DNA from: Euglena gracilis
Taxonomy: Eukaryota; Euglenida; Euglenophyceae; Euglenales
Assembly: GCA_039621445.1 (NCBI GenBank)
Contig: CP154956.1
Location: forward strand, 24,726,743-24,790,742
DNA: 64,000 bases
Direction of reading: 5' to 3'
The translations under genes and the position numbers were made by a program. Shown piece after piece: positions 36,399-64,000 of this stretch. Numbering within the stretch: position 1 is the stretch's first letter; every line of letters starts with the position of its first letter. Under the pieces are notes generated by a model. It saw nothing but the letters and a program-made list of their open reading frames with translations. It made no database searches and was not told the DNA's origin.

Positions 36399-37320
36399 CG
36401 GTGGTGTGCAAGGAGGCGGGGGGCGGGGGTCACGACATGCACCGGCGGCGGGGCTGCAGGGCGCGACCCAAGAAGGTGTCCGCCGGCATTGACCGGGCAG
36501 GCACCGGAGCGTGACAATGTTTCGGGGCATGGCCTTCATGCCAAAGGAGGGTGGCAGGCGCTGACAAATTATTGTTGTTGCCAAGCCACAGCTGGTGGAA
36601 AGGCCACCATGGCTTTCACAGCCACAAGGCTGGGGGGGGGGGGTCCAGTGGAGCCTTGAAGTATTGGCGTCGTGCTTGGAAAGTGAGGAAAAAGAACCAG
36701 GCAGAGGGCGCTGGGAAAAGCTCGCAGGTAAATTGCATTGTATTGAAGTGTGCTGACTGCACAATGGGACAAAAGAACGAAACACAAGATGTCGAAAAAA
36801 AAACACAGAAATTGCACACAAGAAAGAGAACGAGGGCGATGCAGGACTTCCTTTGTTCACTGGCAAGCAAGGGATGGCTCACAAAGGCATAATGCAGACC
36901 TCCGTGTCCAAATAAAAACACCATTTTGGACAGACACCTTAGAAAAATGGATTCAAAGACTCCCCGGGAGGTTAGTTGGGCTGTCAGGACAGCACATCGA
37001 TATTGTCAGTGTGCAGCAACGCATTAGGCTTAAATGAAAGATAGCAAAACACGCCCCAGCACGCCCTCCTCAAATGCCCAACGCTCATGCACAATATAAT
37101 CACGCGTTGCTTGAACTGTGAAATCACGATGCCGTCGGAAGGCAGCCACTGGAGCACGATACGTGCTGTGTTGTGTGACGTTGGCCTCTATGCGATCGAG
37201 GGTGAGCGGAAAGGGGCTGTGGGATGGGCGAAGCCTACGCACACAGCGGGCCGCTGAGGGAAGGGGGAGGTTTGGAGTCGCACAGGACTGCGTTGGGAGG
37301 GGGGGAACGGTCCAGGAGGA

Positions 37321-37809
37321 TCAGCGTTTAATGGAGAAGAACACGGTGCCAGAGGACACCTCCGACTCGGCCTTGGCGAGGGGGACAGGGGAGGACAGCT
37401 TGCGTCGCCCCATGACAGCTTCCACAGTGGAAGGAATGAGGCTCGCAATGAGGTGTTTTGAACTGTGGAATGAGCACACACACAAAAAAAAACCAATCCC
37501 ACAAAGGGGGTGATATGAGAGATGGGGGCGACAATGAGGTTAAAGCGGGGTAAGACGACAGCAGGGTGAAAACACAATGACCTTAAAAAAACAACAAACT
37601 GCAAAAAAAGAGCACACACTGAACACTTTTCAAGATAAAGAATCACTTTAAAAAGCAGAAGAGAATGGCAGTCTTTGGGGGCAAGTCAATGGAGAAAGAG
37701 GGCATGGCCGTGCACTTTGCTCCTGCAGCTCCATCTCCCGGGCGGCCGGGTCTACCCCCCGGCGGCGCGCCAGCGCGGAGGGCAGCAGGTTCTCCGTCAC
37801 CGTCCGCAT
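37321..37809 (-). CDS. Small two-exon hypothetical protein (63 aa)
   Basis: Exon 1 (37,716-37,809) starts MRTVTENLLPSALARRRGVD. It ends at donor GTGCAC after a split codon, phase 1. Exon 2 (37,321-37,418) begins after GGAAG in the matching phase and reads MGRRKLSSPVPLAKAESEVS and on to FFSIKR and a TGA stop. Third positions are GC-rich, as in neighbouring exons. I do not recognise the protein. A longer gene whose 5' exons I missed is possible, because the exon 1 ATG is preceded by an open frame without an obvious acceptor. Confidence 0.45.
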
Positions 37810-37869
37810 GAGCGGTGACGCCCCAGCGGAGGCACCCCCCGGCCCACAGATTCACTTAGTGACCCCACA

Positions 37870-38130
37870 GCCCCAAGGGGGGGGGACAATTTTTCCTGGG
37901 CCCAAACACACCCACCCACTTTCTTTCGAAAACCCACCCACTCACGACCCCCCCGGGGGGGTCAACCACCCACCCACCCACCCAAAATCCAGCCAAAGTC
38001 GGCCAAAAACGCTGGAAAAATTTTTTTTGCCCGGCTTTCAGCTGGGCTAAAACCTGACCCATGGCGCAGCCCACCCACTCGCCCACCCACTCTCGAAAAC
38101 CCAAATCCATCCCGGCCCCTGTTTGTGGTT
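37870..38130. repeat. Intronic-type element, CCCACCCACT word variant
   Basis: Has the layout of the CCAGTCA family (AAAACC-word pairs, C/G run, CGGCCAAAAACGCTGG), but CCCACCCACT replaces CCAGTCAGTCACT throughout. Confidence 0.5.
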
Positions 38131-38433
38131 TGGGCACCCCGGGGGGGGGGGGGGGCTGTAGTGCTTTAACATGGGGTGGAGGGTGACGACAGCGGGCATA
38201 GAGTGGTCGTTGGCCATAGCATGGGGGAAGGCATGAGGTGATGGACACGGGGTAAAACGCGAGGTGGTTGCATTGCCATGGTTTGCTTTTGGATTTTTGA
38301 TTTGGACGAATGTGTGAAACCCGGGGCCAAAGAAAGGATCTACTGATCCCCAGTCTCTCCTGACGGGATTGCGTCCAACCCTCAAACCAGCGACGGATGC
38401 TGGGGTCTGGGGCAAAACGCAGGCGGGGCCCAC

Positions 38434-38522
38434 GGATCGGGCCCGGGGTGGGAGTCCACCAGCGCCCGGTACGCCTCCAAGGAGTCGTCGAAGGCTGCCT
38501 CGTGGATGGGGTGCTGGGCTGC
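38434..38522 (-). CDS. Orphan ankyrin-type exon
   Basis: Between acceptor CGCAG and donor GTGGGC, the minus strand reads QHPIHEAAFDDSLEAYRALV and DSHPGPDP. This is a typical ankyrin helix pair (H-x-A-A ... L-x-x-L-V). It lies past the stop of the larger ankyrin gene at 39,828, and its splice phase (2) does not join the small gene at 37.8 kb. It probably belongs to a separate or incompletely recognised gene. Confidence 0.5.
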
Positions 38523-38539
38523 CTGCGCCCCAGGCCCCT

Positions 38540-39580
38540 ATTGCGAACCTGACGTTATTTCTGTTGACTTTTTGATAACATCAGTCCAAAAATTGCCAGC
38601 CGAAAAAATTTTGTGCTGCTTTTTATTAAGACATCGAAAGCCACAGTTGATGATGGACGTTTTGAAAAAAAAGGGGGAAAATAACATTTCAAAAAATTGA
38701 CACCCAAATTTTTCTCAACTCAACAACTCTCGTTCCCTTGGCTTATTTTTACCAAGCCTGGTGCCCAATATAGACAACCATTCATATCACAGCAACAGGA
38801 GAAACCACCCATCTCTCTAGAGTTCCTAACCCTCCCCTGGGAAGCCAGGCAGACTGCACTTACCAACTTGCCAATGCCCACCTCCCATGAAGTTGTCACC
38901 CCCGTGGGGTAGACCCCTACCCCAGGAAGTTGTTGCCTTTGGTCTGTTCCGGCTTATCATTGATTATGTTAGCAAGTCCACCGCACCCCTCCCCGGACCC
39001 GTCATCTGAGATTGGACCGGCTGACCATCCACTCCCAGTCAGGGACTGACAGGTGACGAAATTCTGGAAGGTTGCCTTCTTATGCAGCACAATGCACAAG
39101 AACTGGACAAAGGTGACGCTGAATAAATTGTTTAGCGAGGTATTAGAAAAAAAAATAAAACTTGATCCATTTGGGGAAAAAAGGTTCCAGATCAATCTAA
39201 ACTAGAACCCCCCTGCAGGCTAGAAAGATCGAGTGGAAGTAGCCTGCATAATCCTGTAGCAACTTGCATCCAAGAAATACAAAACTAGGGGAGATAAAAT
39301 AGACAGCAACATCACAGCAAAACACTGTTAGCTTAACGTTTCTGTTGACAATGCAGGATGGTAAAAAATAAGAAGAATGTCAAGTAATATGAGACTCTGT
39401 CGGACTGAGTTGTGACTGGAAATAAAACTCAAAAATCATACAACTTCAACAGCATCTTTTTTTCAAAAAAAATTGTGCAGCACAGCAATCGAGGTAAAGG
39501 TCACCATGTAATTCACTTTTGACGTCCAGTGGCAGGTGCTGGCATGTGACCTGCTCCTGAGTCTCAACCAGGCTGAAATT
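38540..39580. other. No recognisable gene
   Basis: AT-richer DNA without GC3-rich frames, microsatellites or clear repeats; probably intergenic. Confidence 0.4.
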
Positions 39581-39584
39581 GACC

Positions 39585-39825
39585 AACCCCGGGGGGAGGG
39601 GGGGTCTCGGAGTTCCCATGGAGTGCCTGGGCAGGCAGGCACAACCCCCGGGGGGGTCGGTGCCTGCCTGGCCGCGGGCCAAAAGTTGTCCAAAAATGGC
39701 CTTTTCTGGGCTTCTGGCACCTTCGGCGCCGGAAGTGCCTTGGTGGAGTGCCCAGGCACTTTTGGCCATGCACCCTACCCCCCCCCTGGGGGTGTCTTGG
39801 AGTGCCTGCCCAAGCAGACACTCCA
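39585..39825. repeat. Intronic-type element, GAGTGCCTGCC/CCAGGCACT word variant
   Basis: C/G runs, repeated GGAGTGCCTGGGCAGGCAGG-type words in both orientations, and CTGGCACCTTCGGCGCCGG at 39,714-39,732. It ends just before the stop codon of the ankyrin gene. Confidence 0.55.
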
Positions 39826-39827
39826 TC

Positions 39828-42800
39828 TCAGAAGTCACATGGGCTGTGCTCCTTCACAAACGCGGCCAGCTGGGCGAACTCCCGCCGGCTTGCCATCGCC
39901 TGCACCGTCGCCATGTCTGTCGCCAGGAGCTCGCTGCCGACCAGGGCGGTGCATCCGGCAGTGGATGGAGGACGGGCCTTTGCTGTCAGAAGATGCCCCC
40001 CCCCTGCATGAGCAAATCCACTTTGCGCAAGCTGTGGCAGCAGCATGAGGTGGAGATGCACAAGAAGACAAGAAGGGGAGGTGTCAAGGTCGGTCTCCCA
40101 ACTGGGGAAACGTGGCCAGTGAGAGCTGGTTGCAGCTCCTGGTTGATTTCACTCCCCTGCACTGGCAGATAAGAATGAGGTGCAAACACCGCAAAGCTGC
40201 ATGGGCAGCGTGGGAGGGATAAAGAAAATTCGAAAAGTCTCTGGCGTTTGGTTTGGGTTCAAGGTATTCCCTGTCTTCATTGCTGACTTTCTTGAAGAAA
40301 AAAAAATCAGAAAAAATTTCCAGTGTCGGGCAGAATGTCTTTCGCAGCTCGGCAGTTAATACCCAAATAAGCTGCTGCTGCAGCTAAGGCCCCGATGGCA
40401 CGGCGGCTGGCAGGCGGCCCTCCCCATCGGGCAGCGCCACACTCGCCCCGCAGCACAGCAGCAGCGCGGTGCACTCCCGGTCCCGGAGGAGCAGGGCGAG
40501 GTGGAGGGGCGTGGAGGCGGCTGGGATTTGGTGTAGCGTGTCCGGCGCAGGACAGCGCTGTCTCCTGGCAGGTGGCGATCGTCCCTCAAATAAGGTCCTG
40601 CCAGTGCTGCTGAAGCACAGTACGGGTGGGCAAAACCACTGCAAGCACAGAAATGGAATGGTAAATCACACTTAGTCCTTATTTCAACAAAATAACAACC
40701 AAATAACCAAATGGCAAAATCTCAGCAGAAATGCATGCACAGATGACAGCAAAGATTACCGTCCACCAGCCAGGGGTCAGTTCTCGTTTGACAATATCCA
40801 AGCCTTTCGAAAACCCCAAATTTCAAATGCGCGAACCCATACAACAACTCTGGAAGAGGAAAGCCAATAGTTCCCGCAGTGATCTGCCAGCGAGCGCCCT
40901 GGCCAGCCGCCTTGGTGGGGGTGTCAATGCGGGCCCCATAATGCAGCACCCCTGCCAGGCAGCCTCGGGCCACACATAGAACCAATAATCCATGGAGGCC
41001 GGGAGTCGGGAGGGGTAAGCAGGAGGGGCAAGAGGATCTGCGGCGCCTGCAGACAAGTAGATTCCCGGAGGTGGCCGGAGCATGGCGATGGCGAAGGGCA
41101 GCCGGCTCAACACCGCGTAGTGGAGGAGGGTGAATGTGTCGCGGCAGGGCGGGCGCAGCAGCAACAGCCGCGGACAATCAGGAAAGCCAGCCGCATCGGT
41201 GAGGGAGGCTCTGGCCCACCGTGTTTTCTGACAAGTTTGAGTCCCGAGGCCGGTCGCAGCAGCGTTGGAGACAATGCGTGGAAAAGATTTCGATATCAAA
41301 TTTCCCCCAGAATTCCCTCGCTTGTCCTTCAGTGCAAAGCAACATGGGCATTTTGCCCTCAATTGGACCGCCTGAAGCATACATTAGTTGAGGGTGTGCC
41401 CCAGTGCACAAAAATGATTGCAAATTCGATCAGCTTGGGGGGAGGGGTCCTGACATTCGGAGGCCCGGCCTGGCCATCGGCGCTGCGGGAGAGGGCCCGG
41501 TCCTGCAGCAGCCGCTCCTCCACCTCCAGCCACAGCCCAGCCTTGGCCTTGCCCGGCACCAAGCCCCGGTGGTCACCCGGAAAAATGACCTGGTCATGCC
41601 CAAGTCACGTCCAGTCACGCCAACACGCCCGTCAATCAGCAACAGACTGCACTGACACGCGGTGTTTGGGCATTGCCTGAGGAATCAGGCAAAATTCCCA
41701 GTCACGCCCTGGCATGCCCAGGCACGGAACCCCACGTCAAAGCCAGTCACGCCCTCAGCCAGTGAGGCCCAGTCATTGCACGGGTGCTTGCCCAGCAAAG
41801 CCGCCCGGTCCGCAGACGTGGCCCGGCTGCTGCGGGACAGGAAGGCCCCGGCCCCCATCACGATAGCACGCCGCTGCCCCGCCCGGCAATGGCCCGGATG
41901 GAACAGTCCGGCCGTGGACCGTTACAGGACAGCACCGGGTATCGAAGCCAAACGCCGTGCACAGTGTTTCCAGCCCATCGGCACCAGTTGCAATGAAGTT
42001 GCCCAGAACCATCCAAGGCTGGAGACAGCTGCACCAGGTTTCCACAAATAATCTTCGATATCCAGGCATTCTGTGAAATAATTCTCAGACTTCACGGTTT
42101 CGCAGCTAGCTGCAAACTGCCCGTGCTGCCAGTGCAACAGGCGTTCTTTTTTTGTCTGACGAGCCTTGCACCACTTTGGAGGAAGTAAAGCTCCAAATTA
42201 TGGACCGCCACGCCACACCGTGGGGAGCAGGCAGCGGCGGGGCCCTCCGGCAGGTCGCGGTGCAGGGCGCAGCCCGCCATGCTGCTCTCCTTCTCCCGCC
42301 CGCAAGATGGGCACATGTGGAGCTGGCAGTAGGGCTTGCCCCCGTGCGGCCGTTCCAGTGGGGCCAGGATAGCAAGATGACACATGGATCCTCCAAAATC
42401 AGCAAAGACACACACAAAATTGCAAAAAAAATTGCAGAAAAACAAGTTTGAGTACTTCCGGAAATATTCTGGTTCTCAAACTATGCAATTTTAGGACCAA
42501 AATTCAAAGTGAGAAAAAAAATGACATTAAGATGAGGAAAAAGTTATATAAAATTTGTCAAAGAAACTCAAAACTTTCAAAAAAATTCCATGAAAAAGAA
42601 TATTGAAGTCACTTCCCAGAATGTCTTGAAAAGTCACCATGAGAACAGCAAGGAACAAAAAAAAGCACAAATTCTGCCAAAAAAAGCCCATCTTGTTCCT
42701 CCCCTCTGTGGGGTGGGGCCATGTTGGGCAGTGTAAACTGCGCAAGAAAGAGGCAGAGGTCCTGGTAGCGTTCAATGATGATTTGCAATGGGGAGGGCGC

Positions 42801-43561
42801 GAGGGAACGCCCGCACGGCTGTCATCGACAGCTCGCAACTTACAGTGTCCGTGGGCCACGGAAACGTGGCTGCAGGTGGTAGCAGCAAGCACAGCAGTGG
42901 TCGTCCAGGATTGGACTGCCTGGTTGGGGAACAGAAAAGAATGCATGGCCCGGGTTGAGACTCCTCTGCCCAGGGGACCGCCGGGCCTTGCCGCGAATCC
43001 CTCACCGCTGTGCTTTGGTGGCCAGCTGTGTCTCCTGCAGGTGCTCTTCGCACGTAGCGGCGGCGCTCGGCTTCTCTGGCCCGGGGCCCCCCTCCATCAC
43101 TTTGGCCACCCAACAAAAATGGTTAAAAATCGATGGATTTTGCCAAAAACTAAAAAAAATTGTGGCGCCTTCGGCGCTGGGTAGCCACTTTCGACCATTG
43201 CCCCCCCCCCCCTGCCCCCTGGAGCCGAAAATCCCAGTCACTCCGTTGGTCACCTGGAGTCACTCCGGGGGGGTCGGACACCTGGAGCAATGGTATGCTA
43301 CCCCTCATTTGGGACCCAATCCAACCCGACCCGACTGTTCTCATGGCAGACTTTGAGGATTGGCCCAACAACCCCCCCCCACAAACTGTTGACAGTCTCC
43401 GCAGAACCCTGGCACGGCTCCAGCACAGCCCCACCCCCTCCTTAAGGGTGGGGAGGGCCCCGGCCGCCGCCACACACGGGGCACGCGTGCAGAGCGCAGA
43501 GGGCGGAGGCCGGCTTGGCCCGGTGCTGGCAGGGGCCGTTCGCCGGCGACACATACTGGCA
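39828..43561 (-). CDS. Cys/His-rich plus ankyrin-repeat protein, 5' end unknown
   Basis: Minus-strand exons: 43,478-43,561 (CQYVSPANGPCQHRAKPASA then LCALHACP), about 42,219-42,390 (GKPYCQLHMCPSCGREKESS then MAGCALH), about 41.78-41.90, about 41.46-41.57 (GLWLEVEERLLQDRALSR), about 41.06-41.19 (DTFTLLHYAVLSRLPFAIAM), about 40.88-40.93 (LHYGARIDTPTKAAG), about 40.40-40.54 (STPLHLALLLRDRECTALLL then CCGASVALPDGEG) and a last exon ending at 39,828 (EFAQLAAFVKEHSPCDF, stop). C-x-x-H-x-C-P-x-C-G occurs in the 42.3-kb exon. The 43.5-kb exon shows the C-x-x-H-x-C-P part, with C-G just past its donor. Together they suggest a zinc-binding module. TPLHLA and LLHYAV mark at least three ankyrin repeats, used for protein binding. 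Partners are unknown. Internal junction phases were not all resolved, and two genes could be merged here. Confidence 0.6.
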
Positions 43562-44264
43562 CTGTGGCATCCGGTCCGGCGCCCTAGCAGAGGCGGGGGC
43601 ATGGGGGAGGACCCACCCCGGGTTGGTATCCCCCCCCGGGGTTCACGGGATACCACAGGCCTGGCCTCACGCCGTGAAGGTCCTCTCGGGGCGCAGGGGG
43701 TGAGGCCGGTTTCTGCGAACGATGAGGGCATCGCGACTTTCAAACCCACGGAGGGAAGAGAAGTGATGGTGCCTGGTCGGGGGGGGGGGAGCATTCAAGC
43801 CATTCACTGTTCATGGTTCCCCCATGGCTGCTGGAGGTGGAGGTCCGCTGCACCGGTTCCAATCAAGCTTCCTTCAGGACAGCGCTGAGGCACCTTCGCG
43901 CAAGGCCGTGATGGCGCCTGCTTCTGACGCCTTTGCGTTCTGCATGCCTCCAACAAGGCATCCGCGTGGACCCACCCTGGCTCAGATACGTATTCTTAAA
44001 AAAATTTTGGGGTGCAATAATTAATGGACGTGCCCGCACCAATAATTAATGGACATAGTGTATTCGTGATTATTCGTGGCACAAATTTGTGGGAATACCT
44101 GTCCATCTGGGGAAGGAAAACAAAATCAGATTAGGCAGATGCTGCACGGGAGAACAGCTTTCCCTCTCAAAGAAGCATCATTCAAATTCTGCCCGGATGG
44201 CACCAGCACATAACGGGAACAAGGGCGAGCAGCAGTGCAGTGTGTCAGCCGCCATGGCGAGTGC

Positions 44265-61040
<16,776 letters not shown>

Positions 61041-61734
61041 CTGCGGCCCCGCGGGAACGGCTGTCAGGAAGATGCCACACCCCCCACCCCAACAGCCGAA
61101 CAGCGGTGCTGAGTGGTCTGCACTCACGCTGGGGCTGCCCGCGGCTGTACTGGGAAGCCCATGGGGGGAGGGATGGACGCCTTTCTGTGCCACGGTATGG
61201 CCGATGCAGCCCCAGCTGACCCAGAAGACGTCTGTGTGTCCGGGAAAATGGACACGTGAAGATCAGGCCGTGAGTGGTTCGGTTCCCCCTCCCTGCGACC
61301 AATGAACACTTAGCTGACCAAAATTGCAGTCCGAACGGGTGGTGTTCCTTGGACACGGGACGGGGGCGGGGGCAGTTGGAAGGAAAAAAGGGGGGAATTC
61401 ATTGAGCTTCCCACAGCCAATTCAATGAAGGTGGGATACCCTGTGAGTCAATCGGAGGGGGCGGCGGTGCACTTAATTAGGATCCTTTGGAATAATTTAC
61501 TTTGACAGAGCCAGCTTCTGTCCAGCGTCCAGGGCCATTCTTTGTGCCACCCGGAAGCAAAAGGAGAGGGGGGGCACCGCCCACACCAGGCTGCCACTCC
61601 TCTGTTGGTGGGGCGGGCGGTGCAGAAGATCGTTGGGCGGAGGGCACCGCTTCCCGGCACTGCTCCGGCAAACGGTTGGCCTGCCGCGAAGCGAACGTTT
61701 CAGCAGGCACCGCTCTAACCCGCCCCCCCCAAAT

Positions 61735-62195
61735 GTAAGAAACCCGTTTCTTATATTTGTGTGTCGGCCGATCGGCCCAAAGGGTTTCTTGTATTTGGGG
61801 TTTCTTATATTTGGGTGTCGAAGGCTGGCCCCAAGAGTTTCTTGTAAATGGAACTTTTTCTTCCTTCGGTTCCTTCATGTAATTAATGACATGTGACCAC
61901 CGTGTGTAGAATTTTCTTCATGTCTGACGGCCCTTCTTCCGAGGCCCTGGAGAGTGTTCATGTTGAATCGGATCGTTCCATCAGTTCAGAAGAAAGTGGT
62001 TCTGAATTTGGGAGTGATGTCGGTGAAAGAAAGAAAATGGATGATTGGAGGGGTTTCTTATATATGGATTAGTGTCCAAGCCCAGGGGTTTCTTATATTG
62101 GGGGTTTCTTATTTTTGGGTGTCGGCTGAAAATCGGCCAAAGGGTTTCTTGTATTTGAGGGTTTCTCATGCAAGGAGTTTTTTATATCTGGGGAG
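61735..62195. repeat. GGGTTTCTTATATTTGGG word element
   Basis: About nine copies of GGGTTTCTTRTATTTG or its inverse near 61,736-61,850 and 62,057-62,185. They are paired with TGTCGGC...GATCGGCC. The two clusters are separated by about 200 bp of unrelated DNA. Confidence 0.7.
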
Positions 62196-62199
62196 GGGG

Positions 62200-64000
62200 G
62201 TTTACCCCGGCAAAGGCGCTTGTGCTTGTCCTCTGTGTGTGGTCAAAGATGCAGTCGGGCCAAAAGTTGACCATTTCTTGGGTCAGTTGGACGCTTAGAG
62301 AAATGCACACAAAAACGCAAAAAAAAGTAAAAAAGTGTGCATGGAAAAGGCATAAAGAAGCAGGAAAACACATTGACTTCCCCTGGGTGCAAGGCAAGGT
62401 AACACTTCCAAACATGCATATAACCATCAGCACACAAAGGTGACGACACGGTCTGGCCCGCCATGGACCCCAATTCGCATACCGGCCACGGCGCCTCAGC
62501 AAGGCTGCTTCCAACCGCCGGCAGCCGTGACGCCACCCGTGGGCCAGCCAGCAACGGACCCACAGGACCCTCCGGGAGGGCCGCGCGTGGGCCTCAGGGG
62601 GTTGCCCCGAAGAGTGAGAGCAACCCCCTGGCGGGGTGAGCCAGCGGGTGATGGCGGACAGGGCCGATGGGGCCGCGGGCAGCCCAGCCGGGGCCTGCAG
62701 CATTGGCCCAGGCCGGCCCTCCCCCCCTGCACTACACCTGCGGGGCGGTCGCCATCGCGGAGGGGCTGCGGAGAGAGGCTGGGCTGGCAGGGCAGGGGGG
62801 GGGTCCTCCAGGACCAACCAAAAATCCTGTGGCACATTTTTGAGAACAAAATTAACAATCACAAAATTAGCAAGCACCCATCATGGGTTTGAATGATACT
62901 CAACACACATGCAACGTATTTTGGGTGAATTTTTTGCCAAAAAAGTATAAAAAATTCTTCTATATATAATATCCCCCCAAAACAATACACCCCCGCGGTT
63001 GGATTCGGCCGACCGATACTTTCCTTTGTATCGTCGATCGGTACACTCTTGGGAACAGGGGTTTTCCAAAAGATCCCTGCGGGGTGGGGGGGTCCCATGA
63101 CCTGGTTGGAAAAAGGTGCAGGCTGGCAAAAAGGTGCTGCCCTGTGGGGGGTCCAGGGGAGGGGTTTGGCCGGCTCGCAGCTGGACCTCAGCTGGGTTGG
63201 TTTTTTCCCCAAACCCATCCCAGGCAAGGGGATGGGGCGTTCCCAACTACGGTGTGAAGCCTCGGACCCCACCTTTGGACAACACATAACACACGATGGC
63301 AACCCCTGCCAACAGCTCCGGGCCAGGCTGCGGAGCCCCCGCCCGGTGGTTTGTTCAAATGGGTTTGCAGCCCGCCCGGCGCAGCCAGGCTGAAGCATAA
63401 GGGAAAAAATAAATAATTTCGGCACAGAGCACCTAAAATTTTTGAAGAAAGGGGTCCAAAATGGCCAAGAATGCTATTTTTTTCAGTTTCTCTTTTTTGC
63501 GGCTTGGCATTCAAAGGGCTCAAAATCTCAAACAGAAATTGGTTCTCATGATACTGGCCTCAACTTTCCACAGCGGGCAGCAGCAGAGTTAGCTGGGGCA
63601 CTGCTCCATGGAGCAGGGGCATGCCAGTGTGCACACACTGTCACCATATTGGGTTGGAAGATGCTTTGGGGCTTGGGGTTGGGAACCACCCACAACGTTT
63701 AGGGCATGCAAAATATTTAATGCCCTTTCTGTGAACAGCAAAAAAAACCTGAATAAAGAGGATGCACAGACCGCAGATCTCTCTAAAGACCCTGGGGTGA
63801 ACCCCAGAGGGGCGGTGCTGGGTTGGGGCAAGAAAATTTGGGTTGCCTAAAATCGGGCTGGCTGTCAAGCCAGCCCCTTCCCCCAAAGAGGGTGGGGGCC
63901 AAAAGAATAAAGCGAGAAAGATGATGCAGCTAAAAACGAGGCACAAAATTGTGTTGCTGGCAGGTTTGATTGCTGGCAAACTTGTGCTTCATGTTGAAAA
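62200..64000. other. No firm gene; possible 5' part of SufD
   Basis: Minus-strand frames near 62,440-62,600 (GPLLAGPRVASRLPAVGSSL) and 63,290-63,400 (NPFEQTTGRGLRSLARSCWQ) are GC3-rich and Arg/Ser/Ala-rich, as expected for transit-peptide or N-terminal exons. Neither shows confirmed borders or a SufD motif. The rest shows nothing recognised. Confidence 0.3.

Overview
This looks like nuclear DNA of a large-genome protist, most likely a flagellated alga. I could not name the genus. Coding DNA occurs as short GC3-rich exons of 50-220 bp. They are separated by introns of several hundred bp to more than 8 kb, with GT...AG borders and a strong preference for donors of the form GTGTGC, GTGCGC or GTGTTG. 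Long single-frame ORFs here are almost all artefacts of microsatellites, poly-C/poly-G or satellite arrays. A nuclear SufD gene suggests a plastid, and a protein with TGH motifs suggests a flagellum. TTAGGG-type repeats suggest that telomere motif.

Every gene I can support lies on the minus strand. From right to left they are: (1) SufD (Fe-S cluster assembly, about 61.0-44.27 kb); (2) a Cys/His-rich plus ankyrin-repeat protein (43.56-39.83 kb); (3) a small two-exon gene (37.81-37.32 kb), with an orphan ankyrin exon at 38.5 kb; (4) a six-exon gene with TGH motifs resembling ciliary microtubule-inner proteins (36.40-32.61 kb); (5) a five-exon gene for a conserved nuclear protein related to plant SCI1 (29.72-23.93 kb, 210 aa, all splice phases agree); (6) an orphan charged exon at 23.2 kb; (7) part of a very large extracellular, polycystin-1/REJ/GAIN-like protein (12.84 kb down to about 3.2 kb, probably continuing to the left).

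The rest is repeats. A roughly 2.3-3 kb element carrying a dozen GCGG-N4-CCGC palindromes occurs twice in direct orientation, at 1-2,333 and about 57.1-60.2 kb. The second copy lies inside a SufD intron. A composite satellite module, bounded by inverted GCTGAGCTCTT termini, occurs once at 18.65-22.51 kb and three times in tandem at 46.3-51.7 kb. The second set fills the 8.7-kb last intron of SufD and is itself bracketed by inverted repeats next to TTAGGG tracts. A head-to-head (TTAGGG)n-(CCCTAA)n array sits in intron 3 of the SCI1-like gene.

Several short element families share one design: poly-C/poly-G hairpins, often a GGCGCC-TTC-GGCGCC hairpin, and one short 'word' repeated many times, with a different word in each family. 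One clean hAT-type miniature transposon with an 8-bp target duplication is present at 56.3-56.7 kb. Family assignments rest on motif recognition by eye; no database search was possible.
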